This document shows positions 1-13,320 of a stretch of DNA of 64,000 bases, piece by piece. The notes under the pieces are model-generated. The model made no database searches and was not told the origin of the DNA. It saw only the letters and a program-made list of their open reading frames with translations. How positions within the stretch are numbered: position 1 is the first letter of the stretch; each line of letters opens with the position of its first letter. Both the position numbers and the translations under genes were made by a program. Source of the DNA: Symbiodinium natans (taxonomy: Eukaryota; Sar; Dinophyceae; Suessiales; Symbiodiniaceae); the NCBI GenBank assembly GCA_905221605.1, contig CAJNDS010002135.1, forward strand, positions 361,501-425,500, read 5' to 3'.

Positions 1-446
1 AGATCGGAGTTGTTGAAGTTGCTCACGGTTTTTACTTAACCGGCAACAGCCTTTGCGCCGCAAAGACACTCGTTCCGTATGAGAAACTAGGTAACTAGAG
101 CGACGGCACTGCAACCTGGCGTTATCTGTTGTTGGTACTCCGAAATCAAGCAATTGTCCATCTTGCGGTGGCTGCCCCAGGCCTGCTGACGATATGAGGC
201 CGTGTTGGCACAAGTTGGTGCACTGGTGCTACTCCTGCTACTCATGAGGACTCAATTCTTTGCACGGGCATCCTTCTGACATTGATTCGGCAACCCGCCA
301 GGCTGCTGCAGCATGTCACCGGCTTCGTGCCACAGGCCTGGACGCACCATTGTCAAGTGGGCGTCGCAAGCAGACCATAGCAGACCACCAACTTCGTGAT
401 TGGCACTTGGCACAGGACAATACTGAACAGTTCTTTCCTTTGCCAG

Positions 447-3400
447 GATGACGTCCTGCATGGAGAGCTGACGGTTGCGGAGAACCTGCGCTTCCAGGTC
501 TGGGCAGCATGCTGGGAGTTCATCCTGACAGACACTGGCTGGATTGACAGCAGCCAGCATCCTCGGTGGTCGATGTCCAGGATGCTGTTTCTGCGAAGTC
601 TAATGTCCTTGCTGATGTTCTTCTTGGGAAGCATGGTACCAAAGTTAAAGCAAATTCACCAGGGTGTCGAGAGTGCTAGTCGCCTTTGATATTGACCTGT
701 TCACAGGCCTCATTGAGGCTTCCTGCAGGACGTACGCGTGAGGAGGCTCGGTTGTAGGCATCAGAAGTTTTCGGTCATTCACGCACATGCCCTTTGCTGA
801 GCATTGCAAGCAAGGCGATTTAGAATTCAGGGCTTGGAAGCCACGACTGATATCATAAAAGTGCTGCAGCATTTCATCCATCAACAATAGCTGGAAAACG
901 CAGATCCAACAACAGCTGACATGTGAGACTGAAGTGAGCGCTCATCCTGCACTACCTTTGCTGCGACCAAAAGCACAGAGGGCCCACTGAAAGCTGCGTC
1001 AGCCTTCGTTCTCGGAACAGCTGCAACAGGTGGATGCCTGTGTAACAGCAGCAGCGCACCTACCAGAAGTGCCGATCTTCACAGCTCATTGTGAACAGAA
1101 CAAGCATGTTCAGCGCACCAAATGCTCTCAGGTTGCAAAGGACCTCAATCTCAGCAACCTTCTGGATGTCTTGCGCTTGGGTTGTCTGCATGCAGCCCCC
1201 GACACCTGATCTGGCCCCATGCCGACTGGTGCCAGCCTGCTGTCAGGCAAGAGTGGGGACTCCCGAGCGACGTGGAGTGTCCGGTGGACAGAGGCCTCGT
1301 GATTGAACAAGGAAGACCTCGAATTGATTCTTCCATTATTGTGCGGACGCACACACACATGCAGTCCGTGTTTCAGGAAGCGAGTCTCCATTGCCGCTTC
1401 CTCAGGGGCTGAAGGAGTCGCTTCCCAATGGTGACCTTGACCGTCGGCGATCCCGTCACCATACGCTGTGACGTATTCACGTCGTAGACCCTGCAGCCAA
1501 CATGCAGCATCAAATACATGCTGATTCTGCACTCTGCATTCCAGTTGAGCAAAAGCTTAGCTATGTTCTTGCATGGTGTGTGTTTCAAGCCGAGCCTCTC
1601 TCTCTCTCTCTCTGGATATGAGCATGGCAGCGCTCGCCTACCGACAACCCTCGCGTCATTCTAGCCTGATCAGTATATTTCCAATCCGCTAAGCCGCTCA
1701 TCAGCACTCACTTTGAGAACCCAAAGAGCGTGCTTTCTGAGGGTATGGAACTGGTCGCCCAGCCATTGCTCCTCTTTGCGGATGAGCCTACCAGCGGGCT
1801 GGACAGCACCACGAGCCATGAGGCAAAGGAACTGCAAGCGGTGCCTCTGAGAGTTGGAGGATTGGATCGTTTGGGCATTCGGCATTCAGCAGTTGAGTGT
1901 GTGCGTGCGCCGATGTTTTCTCATCATGATCGCTGTCAAACTGCATAGCTCTGGAAGGTTGTTCGATGCCTGAACAGCGCCGCAGTCTGCACCTTACCAG
2001 AGGAGTATGCATGATTTGAGCCCAGCTTGTGTTGGGCACATGCTTTTCTGGTGTTTCCGAATCACGTGAGGTCGCTGAATGTGCATCGTTGGACATGCTA
2101 TTATTGTACATCTCAACTGGCACACCTGCCAAGGCAAGGCTGAATTCTACAGCGAAGGGCTCAATGAAGAGGATGCCACTTCACATAGGGGCATAGGGTG
2201 GCCTGGAGTCCCACAGTGTTCTATGAGTGTCTGCTGCTCTTGCAGGTCGTTGCGGTTATTCATCAACCACGCTACGAGACACTGCGGCTCTTTGATGACC
2301 TAGTGTTGCTTGAAGCCCAGAAACAAAAAAGCGTGCAAAGTGAAATATATATGATACCCGGCGCTGCTGTCTGAATCTAGCTTGCTGCATGTTGATGCCC
2401 TCCATACTTTCATGTGCCAAAATTGCCATGTGCCACATTCAGGCTGGCATTTGGTGGTTGTTTGGTCTATGCTGGGCCCACAGAGGCACGGAGTGGTCGT
2501 GCACGGAAGTTTGTTGACAAGCCATTTCCATTCAGGCGCAGTAGTGGAGTTCACGAGGCTACATACCCTACAAACTAGCAGAAGCTTGCGGCGATGCCCT
2601 TTTCATTGGATGGGTGTTGTTGAGCCCTGTACCGGACACGGTGCTCTTGGACATCTCTATGCTTGAGCCGAGGGCTTAAACTCGAAAATGATGCAAATTA
2701 GCGGTTCAACCCCGTAGCTCGGCTCGCCGAACAAGGTCCTTAAAAGCGCACGGATGGGATCATCACCTGGGTAGCTCACCTTTGCCAAGGGCACGGCTGA
2801 GATCACACGAGGATAAGGGGCTGTGGAGTTAAAGGACTAAGGGTTTAAGCGTTTAGGGTGGATCCGATTCTCGTCTTCACATGCGAGCCGTTTCGCACCC
2901 CTCGCGATCCACTCGCCTCCCCGCCGCACCCCACCCAAGGCATGCACTGGAGTTTAGTAACCTGTGCAAGTGCATCTGGTAGCAACTGCCTGTGCTTGCA
3001 GGATGCTGTGGAGCACTTCAAAACGCGCTTGCACGTGACGCTGCCCTGCTTGTGCCGAAGGTCATGCCGTGTTCTGACACACGCCGGAGTGTAGAACCCG
3101 CCAGCTTGCAGGAAAGGCTAAAAGCATGCCAAAAAAGTGTCAGGTCACCTTTGCGCAGAACACAAATCCTGCTGACATCCTGTCTGCCACCCAGACGTCA
3201 GTTCCGACACGATCGGAAGCATTGCCAGGCCATCAATGTGTCTCTAATTCACAAGCGATCCTCAACGTTAGCGTTGGTTGGAAAATAAAAGGCACCTCGT
3301 CAGCCTCAAACAGGCTTTGTAGATCTTTCCTTTCTTACATGCATCATGTGCCTCACCGCATCCCCACCCAAGGATGGATGCAATTCAGCCGCCAATGGCT

Positions 3401-6400
3401 GATCCGGAGGCACCCCGACCTGCTTCGTGCCGTTGCAAGCTTCTGATGTCATGATGTCATGCAACCAACAAATACACAAACACACGGGAACCACTGGAGA
3501 TTCACAATAAGTGAGAGGAAGACTGGCTTCTGTAGCGAGAGTAGTTATGTACTTAGGTTTCTCAGTTCTGCGCCACTGTTTGCACGAGGTTTGTGCCAGC
3601 GCATGGAAGTCCTGTGCAGCCTTGCAGGAGAATGACCGGGAGTAGGTGCAACTACAAAGAGAACTCATCTCCTTGCCTTTGACCAGCTTTCCTTCCCTTG
3701 ATTGTTTTTGCCGAGCCCTTGCGGACCTAATCCAACAGCCTCAGCGAACATCGATGACAAGTTAGACATGTGGGCATGTGCCGAACTTTCATGAACTTCA
3801 CCGAGACGAGTTTAGCAACCATGGTTGGCAAAAGGACCTGTTTTACCTCTTGTCCCGCTCATCATGAGCCGAATGATCTGAAAGGAAGCAGGGTCGCGAA
3901 TGGCTCCCGAAAGCTCCATGCCAATTTGCTGGCTATGTCGGTCGCACCTCAGGCTTGCTCACTTCTGTCAACGTTCATTCTGCAGGAGAAGGTCGTGGAG
4001 CAGACGATGCTGCCAGCGAGCGTGTTCCGTCGCTCGCGCCAACCTTTCTTCCGTGCGGCCGCAGCCTCGGCATAAGACTTCTTGACAGCGACACTCAATC
4101 TGCATGGGTTGCCATGCTCACGGATGAGGTTGATGTCGGGGCTTCGCACTATCAAGCACATGGCTGTTGCCAGGTCCTGATTTACATGGATCGGTCCATG
4201 CTACAAACAATCAGGGCGCCAGGCTCTCAGCAGATGCTGCGGTGATCGAAGCACCGAGCAGTACCAGCAGCGGCGACTGGAGTGATGATGCGAATCCTGT
4301 CCACCCTGCTATCAGCCACACGGCAGCCAATGACAAGTGACTCCAAGGTACGTCTCTCTCACCATAAACTACAGCCTGTGCTGTGTGGCCGTGATGCTTC
4401 TGTGCATGATCTTGACCTACGACCGGCTGGACAGACCCTCATAGGATCACCGTAAATTCACCCAGCTGTGCGAACCAACAGCAAGACGAAGATGATCAAG
4501 TTCCGTTCTGCTCTGTTCCGGCGTTCCTTTCCGCCAGGGCTCCGGGTTGGCAAATGGCCCCCACCTTAGGGATAGACCCAACCTTTCGGCTGTTGGGAAT
4601 AATATGTAGGGGGATAACATGTATGAGTGGTCGAGAATTCTCAGAAGTTATCTGTCCGATCCCAACTGCCACCAACTGCCTTCAGTGATTCAGGCCCATC
4701 TGCATGCAGGATGCTACCTGCAAGACTAAACCCCGTCGTATGTACTGCTGACTAAGCATGTGGCATGCCTGGTGCAGGACCAGTTTCTTATGCAGTCGGC
4801 GCTGGCTGCGCTCTTCCTCATGCTGCTTCAGGTGCCTCAAAAGGGTTCATATGGGTTCATGATATCTCGACATGCCGGCATCCGTGCATAAAAAAACCCT
4901 GTCAGCAACGATACGCAGCAGTTGCACCACGGAAGGGCGTTGCCGCACAGCAGATATTTGGTCCGGACCCCAGTGGCACAGTGAAGGTTTTTGCGACGGA
5001 AGATGCTACGACTCCCATCACCCATCTTGCGGTGTGGCATTTGCATGCTTAAGGCATCAGGATTATGACTGAGTCCATGAGTAGTATGACTGTAGTTCGC
5101 AGTATGCACACCACTCGACTGACTAGCTGAGGGACGGACGGATGAAGACAGTGGTGATCACCAGAATCTAGAATGGCAGTGTGCGGTTTCTGCGGTCGTG
5201 CATTCACCGCGACGAAACCACATACAATCTCAGCAGTACCCCAGAGTCGGGACAAAGCCCAAAGCCCGAAGCTCGTCCAGGGGCTGATTTGCTCACCACC
5301 TGGCGAGAAGCAAGGGCAAGCTCCTCAAGGGGAGACTTCGAATGTGCAGGGTGCTGGGAGTTCCAGTCGTCTTCGGGCAATGCGTGCATGACGTGGTGAT
5401 CACGTGGGCCCACATTGCCGCCACGTTTCTCGACTGAAACCCGACATCCCCAACCCAGCAGCAGCAGCCTACGCTCGCTGCCGTACTCTCTGTGTGATGC
5501 GAGACTCACATCAAGTCGGGAGATGCCCTCGGAGTGATCGAGTGATCATGTGCCACAGGTCGGGATGCCAATGGTTGCCTATTTCGTGGCCAAGGACTTG
5601 ACAGCTTGCGTCGAGGCCACGCAGCTGAACTTCGGTTCGGAACAGAAGTTTGTCTTAATAACGTAAAAGCAGGTCACGATGTCGTCGGCAGTCTTTGCGG
5701 CAGCTTATGGCTATGCAAGTGGCAGCCAAATATCCTTGCTCGAGCCCTGGCAAAAGCGCCACACAAAATGCAAACATTCCTGGTACCTTGCTAGGACTGT
5801 CGAGCTGTCATTATAGTCAGCATGGAGCAGCGCTGGCTTCATGAACAAGCCTCGCACGTGTTCAACAGTCTGCGAAGTGCTGTGCCACGCGTGATTACAG
5901 TGACTGCGCGCATTGCGGGCGCAACGAGGTGCCAGCTCTTTGCAGGGTCTTGGGCATTTGTCTTTGCCGCCGGGAGCCTGGCATGGCATTGTCTCACGTG
6001 CATGGAATTTCTGAACCTTCCGAACCTCCATGTTGCTTAGATCTTTGGCCTCAACTATATCTTCAGCATCATCCTTTCACCAGGCGGGTCAGCTTAGAAG
6101 AGCCGTGGCCGTTCGGCAGACATAGCAACTAATACGCACAACTGGTTGTAGCTTCTGCTCGTTTTTCGGCACGCCTGGGGCCTCTGCACTTGCCGCACGC
6201 TTCCCTTTCAAAAGCCCTTTTCAAGAAGATGCGGGGCAGCGTAAGTGGCACGGTGTGCGACCACCACAGCCTGGCTGAAAACTCTTTCTGGTGTCTCGTT
6301 GTCTTGCTTTGCTGAGCAGCATGTTTTTGCCATCAACTAAAAGCATGATCTTGGGGTGGTGCACTCAGCTTTGCAGGCGCGGCGCAGATGAGCGCCGTGG

Positions 6401-7814
6401 TCACTTCTTTCCTGTCCTTCTGCACCGCCGGCGTCTACCAGCCTTGTGCTCAGAGAATTGTGAAAGTCAGTCCGGCAAATCATGCAATGTATGCAACATC
6501 AAACGGCTCTCGATGATACTATGACTATGACTATGACTCCAGCTGGTTCCCTGTGCCCTGTGCGCAGATGTGGTGAACTGAGAGCTTTGGTATCAGCCCG
6601 AAACGTCCCCTACATCTCGCTGCTTAGCAGTCTCCTGCCTTCTGAAGCATGATTTCGTAGATTGCATAGCAACCTATCGACCTCAGTTTAGCCAGTACCG
6701 CGTGGCTTGGTACAGAAGGCCACAGCTGAACGAGATGGCCGGCATGTTTCAAGGACGAGGCGCTTTGCGAGTTGAAGATCCGATTAATGTGTGATAGCAA
6801 CCTCTGGCGTGCTCTACCCGTATGTTGTCATAGTATGTTACAGTCAGAGATGAACAATGATGACTCCATTCTTCGCATGGGCACAGAGGAAGGATCCAGT
6901 CATGTCCGACTGTCCGACAGGTTGGATGGTGCCGGCGCTGAGTCCTGTTCGATGGCTGTGGGGGTACATGCTTACTGCAGAGGTGCCGGCCAAGAGAGCA
7001 GCTCAATATGCCACAAACGCCTTTAACTTTGAACGACCCTGGCAGGTTCCCAACCTGACGCCCCTCACGCTCCAAGGGGCAACAGGCAGCCTGCTGAACA
7101 AGGCCCGCGAGTTGTACAGGACTAGCGGCAAGCGCTGCTTACAGCCACGCGCTTCCGCAGGGCTATAACGTGAAGTACCTGCACGATTGCAAGAACTCCA
7201 TGGTGGGCATTCAGGAGAAAAGCGCCAAATCGCTTCTGTATGCTTCTGTATGCTCCGAGGAAGCATCCCCTGAGCAACACCATGCGCTGTCTGAGTCTAT
7301 GGCGCATATACGAATGACACGAATCTTATTTAGGCAAGATTCCTAGAACGTCGCTTTTACCACTGCTTCTGAGAGGATCAGGCTGTCAGAACTCTGAAAG
7401 AGGCCTGGTCATCACGGCGCTGACATGTCGATGGGCATGAAAAGTTGGCATGTCAATGTCGGGCAAGCACCAGCCATCTGCAATATTGGAGAGGCTTGGC
7501 TCGACGACAGAGGTTGGGTGTGCTCTGCCCGTAGCTTAGTGCGCTTAAGCTGATGGAGTGCCGAGCACGCTGTGACGCCCTCAGTGCCCTCCCAATCAGT
7601 GTCTGTGCGCGCTATTGACTGCTAGTTTTTGATCCGTCTTCCTGCATGCCAAACAAGCTTGACGATTCAGGTGCAGGCTTGCTGCCATTCAGTTCAGTTT
7701 GTCGCTCGCAGCCCGTGCTTTGACCTTCCTCCGCCGTGCCTTGCCAAGACTGCGCCGCTGCTGTTGCTCGGCATCCTCTTCCGCTTCCTTGCAGGAGGGG
7801 CTGTGCTCCTGTAG
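447..7814 (+). CDS. ABCG (White/WBC)-type ABC transporter, multi-exon, 5' end not found
   Basis: An ABCG half-transporter has an N-terminal nucleotide-binding domain followed by six membrane helices and exports lipids or small hydrophobic compounds. Exons were found by motif. Exon 447-497 encodes DDVLHGELTVAENLRFQ (post-Walker A Q-loop region) between a CCAG acceptor and a GT donor. An exon from 1247 carries the signature RRGVSGGQR. About 1739-1830 carries GMELVAQP, then Walker B and D-loop LLFADEPTSGLDSTT. An exon from 2246 has the H-loop segment VVAVIHQPRYETLRLFDDLV. About 3150-3185 has QNTNPADIL. Membrane-domain exons lie at 4778-4831 (DQFLMQSALAALFLMLLQ), from 5559 (MPMVAYFVAKDL), about 6040-6097 (NYIFSIILSPGG), 6377-6465 (AQMSAVVTSFLSF), about 6920-7000 (ALSPVRWLWGYMLTAEV) and 7160-7250 (GYNVKYLHDC). 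The last exon ends with FRFLAGGAVLL and a TAG at 7812-7814. The Walker A exon was not found and may lie before the window. The 1247 exon reads GGQRPR where the family has GGQRKR plus about three more residues, so a micro-exon or damage is possible. Confidence 0.85.
1595..1614. repeat. short CT dinucleotide run
   Basis: About nine CT units in an intron of the ABCG gene, with no further structure. Confidence 0.8.
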
Positions 7815-9420
7815 TCTGTAGTAGCACAGCCGCTTGAAGGGCAGTAGCCCCAGAGCCGCGCAGGATGCTGCTTGCTGCTGTATGTGAGTGCGCAAACGAG
7901 TGGTTGGGCGCGCTTCTTTGGTCAGCGCCGTCCCAAGTGGCCCAAGTGACAGGTGGGTACTGAGCTTCTCATTATGGGGGGGTGGACCGCTGCAGCAGGG
8001 CTATGCTAGCAGCTGCTGCAGGCCATTTCTGTGCCCCCCTGAGGTCAGAATTGGGTGCGTGGAAGCTGGCGGGCCACTTCTTCAAGCTTTTAGTAGGCCC
8101 GGTCTGCAAGGTCCAGGGCAAGGAACTGAGACGAAACCTTAAAGGCACTCGCAAAGATTCAGATCAGATTGATGTCCGGCCAGGTTCGTTCTTGATCATC
8201 TTCCTCTTTGCTGAGGCTCTGATGTGGACTCCTGGTTTGTCGGCAGTGCACTGGATAGATAAGCCCGACTGTTTCAAGAAGAGCGTCGTGGCCATGTGCT
8301 GTGCTAAAACTTAAGCGGGGCTGAAAGTGAACCTGTATGTTTTTTTCTGATAGATAACAGATATTAGTTCATCGAATACAGTACAGTATGATACAATATA
8401 TACAAATTACACCTTGAGAGCTATGCTGCTTCAATCATCTGCCAGGTCTGGATCTTCGGAAGCCTTCATTTGGATTTCAACGTCGGCTGCTCACTAGAAA
8501 CTTGTTGCAGCCTGCAGAGGGTGCAACGGAGGAACCTCGGGGACGTTTCCCTTCACGTTGGCTGTCAGGCTGGACATTTCGATCGGCAAGCCGTGCACAG
8601 CGAAGATCTTGAGTTTGTTTCTTTCGGGTGAACAAAACAGCGCGCGCCTGCTGGAGTCAGAACGTAGTGTTAAGTCTGCAAGAACTTCCATTCTCCTGAA
8701 TGAGAACGGGGTTCCTTCTCTTTCTTAGCTTTCTTTGTAGGACCGCATGAGTCTGCAAAACTTTGCCAGGTTCGGTTGTCACGTGACAAAAGAATTAGCA
8801 AACCTGGGTTCATGATGTGCCAAAACTATGTCATCAACAATGAATCTATCCATTGGTCGGAATCGAAAATACACATCCCAAAATGAATAGCCCAAAGTTC
8901 CAGATGAAGAAAGGCTGTCCATCACTGTCGGTCGCAAGCAAACCCGCACTGCACCCCACTGGCAAAGTTTGCTGCGCACAACGCGGGCACTCTTAGGGTA
9001 GGCGGCGAGGATGTGCTCACGGCAGTGAGCGCACTCCAGGGGGACTGCCAAGGCCAACGCAGGTTGCAACTGGACACTGGAGGGTCCATACATATGTGAC
9101 GGGCTGCGGGACCACGGCCGCCGCAAGAATTCCACGACCCGTTCGCAAAGCAGCACCGCCAGAGGCCCAGAGGGTCGGACGCCAAGAAGCGTGCTCATGG
9201 TCCTGGCTACACAGGATTGCAAGCCGTTGAAAGCACGGGTCACTCGTCCATCAGCGCGTCTTCTTGTCACGAAGTCCTCCGTGCAAACTATGGTGAAAGA
9301 TCACATCGTGGCCGCCAACCTCAGCAAGGACTTGCTGAATGCACGGAACAAGCCATTTTTGGAGAAGAAAGATTGGATTGTTGGAAGAGGCATAGATAAA
9401 AATTTCTGCTTCGCATAGAT
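7815..9420. other. intergenic stretch downstream of ABCG, no recognised gene
   Basis: This covers the 3' flank of the ABCG gene. Open frames of 110 codons (plus, 7982-8314) and 163 codons (minus, 8779-9270) occur, but neither shows a domain I recognise, a convincing start or splice context. From about 8330 the sequence becomes AT-richer (oligo-T, ATACAATATATAC). That could be the 3' UTR/terminator side of the gene or the edge of the AT-rich island that begins near 9400. Confidence 0.5.
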
Positions 9421-10011
9421 ATTCATTTTGGAAAAATGTTTGTTGGAATTCGTTCTATCTTCTTCATTCGAGAATGAGCCTCAGAAATCTATTTTTATGT
9501 CTACTTTAGTCTTTTCTGTTTTCTTTATATTTGTTTGATAGATTCATATGATTGATTTCTGATTTGGTGTCGATGGAATGGATGGGTGGCTTCTGATTTT
9601 TGTCTTGGTTGCCGATATATTTCGGCATTTTTTCTTCACTGAACTAATTCTAATTACGTTTTTCAATATTCTATCATAATTGTCTATTTATTTTATAGTT
9701 CTCTTAATCAGGATTCATGTATTTGTCTGATTTGCGATAAGTAAATGATATGTATTTTGAATATAAGAATAGAATATTGGATATCATATTTTGGATTGGT
9801 TCAGGTGAAGGCATAAATATGGGGATATTCTATGAAAAAATGAAATGATTGATTTGAGATTATTTTGGAATTAATGGATTAAATAAATTTGAAGATCTAT
9901 AATTTGGATTCGATGTGAAATCGATTTTATTTTTATGGAAGAAATTTCTCGATTTATTCTCGATATTATTATTATATTGATGATATTTTCATTTTTTATT
10001 GGAAGAAATAT

Positions 10012-10520
10012 GGTCATAAAAGGCTACGGGCTCGACTCTATTTTCACTCTGTGACCGCTTTGTCGGTCGGGTTGGACTTTTAAGATTCCAGCGCAATAAT
10101 GATGACGTGGATGCCCCTTCACCTTCAAGGAAATTTTCAATGGTCCAGGGTAGTTCCGATGACGGTCGCCGCCCGCCAATTAATCAAGGGGGTTCCCGCC
10201 AATTAATCAAGGGGGCTCGGTCTCACCATCACATATCAGCAACAGCTCTCGAAAAATCCTAGGCATTCAAAATTCCGGGAATTTTTTGGATCCCCCGGGT
10301 TCAGGGTTTTACGCTTAATGGTGTAGGGTTTTGGGGTTTAATAGAAATTGCATAGGGTTTGTGTCCGGAGTTTTGTCGTGTTTTGGGGGGTTTTGCTTTT
10401 TGCTTTTGTTGTCATGGTTTGGGTTCTGTCGGGTGCGGTGGGGGTGGGTGGTTTTGGGGTGCTGAGGGGTTGGGGTTGAAAGGTTGGGGTTTTGGGGGGT
10501 TTTCCCGAATGCCCGTGGTG
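10012..10520 (+). repeat. left arm of long imperfect inverted repeat
   Basis: Begins AAAAGGCTACGGGCTCGAC and matches the reverse complement of the segment ending near 13690. Three collinear blocks are visible: the outer about 50 bases including a CGGTCGGGTTGGA motif, a middle block around AATGATGACGTGG, and an inner block around GGGGTTTAATAGAAAT. The innermost part is G-rich (GGGGTTGGGGTTGAAAGG) and matches one unit of the C-rich tandem in the right arm. Confidence 0.85.
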
Positions 10521-11155
10521 GTGGTCCGTGGTCCCTTGGTGGTTAGTCGTGGTGGTCCCACAGTGTGGGGGTGGTCCCGTGGTGATGGTGCTCCTTTGGT
10601 GGTGGTGCTCCTTTGGTGGTGGTGCTCCTTTGGTGGTGGTGCTCCTTTGGTGGTGGTCTGTCGTGGTGGTGGCGGTGTCCGCGGTGGCGGTGGTGGTGGT
10701 GTCTGTGATGGTGGTGGTGGTGCTGGTGCTGGTGGTGATGGTCCCTGGTGGCCGTGGTGGTGGTCCCGTGGTGGTGGTCCCATGGTGGTGGCCGTGGTGG
10801 TGGTCCGTGGTGGTGGTGGTCCCATGGTGTTGCGCGTGTGTGTTCCGTGGGTGTCCGCCGTGTTGGTGGTGTTCGTGGGTGGTTGTTCCGTGGTGGTGGT
10901 CCGTGTCGGGGGTCCGTGCGGGTGGTCTGTGTTGGTGGTCGTGGTGGTGGTCTCGTGGTGTTGGTCCCGTGGGGGTGGTCTCGTGGGGGTGGTCTCGTGG
11001 TGGTGGTTTGCGGTGGTGGTCCGTGATGGTTGGTCCGTGGTGGTGGTCCGTGTCGGGGGTCCGTGCGGGTGGTTTGTGTTGGTGGTCGTGGTGGTGGTCT
11101 CGTGGTGGTGGTCTTGTGGTGGTGGTCTCGTGGTGGTGGTCTGTGGTTGATATTA
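10500..11155 (+). repeat. G-rich GGTGGT low-complexity tract
   Basis: About 650 bases dominated by GGTGGTGGTCCGTGG-like words on the plus strand. A longer unit (GGTGGTCCGTGTCGGGGGTC followed by about 100 more bases) occurs twice, near 10893 and 11036, a period of about 143. Long glycine/valine/tryptophan open frames in all plus frames are by-products of the repeat, not genes. Runs of GG spaced by T could form two-tier G-quadruplexes on this strand. Confidence 0.85.
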
Positions 11156-12309
11156 TATCTTGCGATGAATATGATAACTAGAGGGGACCCGTCGATTCCA
11201 TCGACGGCATATCCGCCTACTAAGTAGAAATAGATATACGTTAAAACTCTGAAAAAGTGCGGACAAATAAAATATCCAAATATTTTCGGGATCTCTATAT
11301 AGATATTTGAGGGTCTGACGTGTGAGCGTGGTGGGTAAGAATTTATTTAGCAAGAACTTGAATGAATGATTTAATGCGAAGGTAGGATTTAAGGATTACG
11401 ATTTAAGATTTATGTTCTATGATTTGCCATCATAATTCGAATTATCATTATATAAATTTGAATATATAAATAAGCTCCCAAGATAATATCCTCAATGAGT
11501 CTTAAAACTTACAAATTGCCTTATCACGACCCCTCCTTTCAAGCTGATCCATGAAGGGCGCAAGAGGCCTTTGCTCCCCAAAGCGCCTATTAAGAAAGAT
11601 GACATAATGATAGGAGAATACGACGATTTCTGTATCCAAATACCCGGAACCGGAAATGAGACCAACCTACCAATCAAAAATTTCGTACTCTCCAAGATAC
11701 CTCTTTTTTTTTAAATCCACCTCCATCCCCCAATTAGAGAAATATCCCAGAAAGACGAAAAATAAAAGAAGATAATGAAGATTCTAAAAAAACTCCTCGA
11801 TCCCAGATCCGAAATCCTTAACCCCAAATGCCTCGATATCTCATATAATATCATTAAAACCATAATTTCTCAGAATATTAAGAATTCGTCCTTTCATTTA
11901 GATGGTATTCTAAATTCTTGTGCCAAATTAAAGCCCTAAGTTCGTAGGATTCCCTATGGCTCGTCCTTGCGCCACCTTATGCCATGCTAGCGAATAACCA
12001 TAATAGAACGTAATATCGATAAAATTCTCTAATAGATACATTTACAATAGACTACTCTAAAACTTGAAATTCACCTAATATTAGAATTTAATTTAAGATT
12101 CTTAATCCTCGCATTCGCCCTTAGACCCCCCCTCCCCTTACGCCATGTTAGACTTTAGCGCCATGCTAATATGAAAATAAGATGTATGAGGCGGATCCAA
12201 ATAATCACGAAAAGAAAAAATTTAGAATAAAAGATAATATATCTAAAGATTTTATGAGGTTATCGAAATAAATAATTGAAATATTATCATCGCAATATCA
12301 ATCCGATTC

Positions 12310-13320
12310 CAAGCCCCCAAATAACCCCTCAAAATACAAAAGTGCTCAATCCTCAACAGCCCCATCACAATCCCTCTCTTCAATAGTTCCTCCCTTCATC
12401 AATCCCCCCTTCAATAACCCCTTCCTTTAACAACCCCTCCCCAGCCCCTCAACAAGCCCTCCTCAACTCAAGCCCTCAACAAGTCTAGCCCCTCAAATCC
12501 CAACTCCTCAGCACCCCAAAACCATCCACCCCCCACACAAAAAACAAGACCCCCCAAAACCCCAGCCTTTCGGCCCCAACCCCTCAACCACAACCCTCAG
12601 GCCCAGCCCCTCAACACCCCAAAATCATCCATCCCCCCCCACATCCGACAAAACCCAAACCATTACAACAAAAAACAAAACCCCCCAAAACCCCAACCTT
12701 TCAGCCCTTCCACCCCCCGCCACGCCCGACAAAATCCAAACCATTACAACAAACCCCCCAAAACCCCAACCTTTCAACCCCAACCCCTCAACCGCAGCCC
12801 CTCAAACCCAAACCCCTCAGCCCCCCAAAACCACCCACCCCCGCCGCACCCGACAAAACCATCCCCCACCACGACCGACAAAACCCAAACCATTACAACA
12901 ACAAACAAAACCCCCCAAAACCCCAACCTTTCAGCCCCAGCCCCTCAACCGCAACCCCTCAACCCCAACCCCTCAACACCCCAAAACCATCCACCCCCCA
13001 CCACGCCCGACACAATCCAAACCATTACAACAAACCCCCCAAAACCCCAGCCTTTCAACCCCAACCCCTCAACCGCAGACCCTCAAACCCAGCCCCTCAG
13101 CCCCCCAAAACCACCCACCCCCCACCACACCCCACAAAACCCAAACCATCACAACAAAAAACAAAACCCCCCAAAACCCCAGCCTTTCAGCCCCAACCCC
13201 TCAACCGCAACCCCTCAGCCCCAGCCCCTCAGCACCCCCAAAACCATCCATCCCCCACCACGCCCGACAAAACCCAAACCATTACAACAAAAAACAAAAA
13301 CCCCCACAACTCGACAAAAC
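12310..13320 (-). repeat. C-rich tandem repeats, expanded inner part of right inverted-repeat arm
   Basis: Repeated words CAAAACCCCAACCTTTCA, CCCCAACCCCTCAACC, CAAAACCATCCACCCCCCACC and CCATTACAACAAA recur in order about five times between 12530 and 13290, with unit lengths of roughly 130-260 bases. Reverse-complemented, one unit matches the inner left arm near 10400-10500. So the tandem growth happened on one side only. Confidence 0.8.

Noticed and set aside
10359-11181. Gly/Val/Trp-rich frames of up to 263 codons
   Set aside because: They come from the GGTGGT low-complexity tract, which is open in all three plus frames; no domain and no codon bias.
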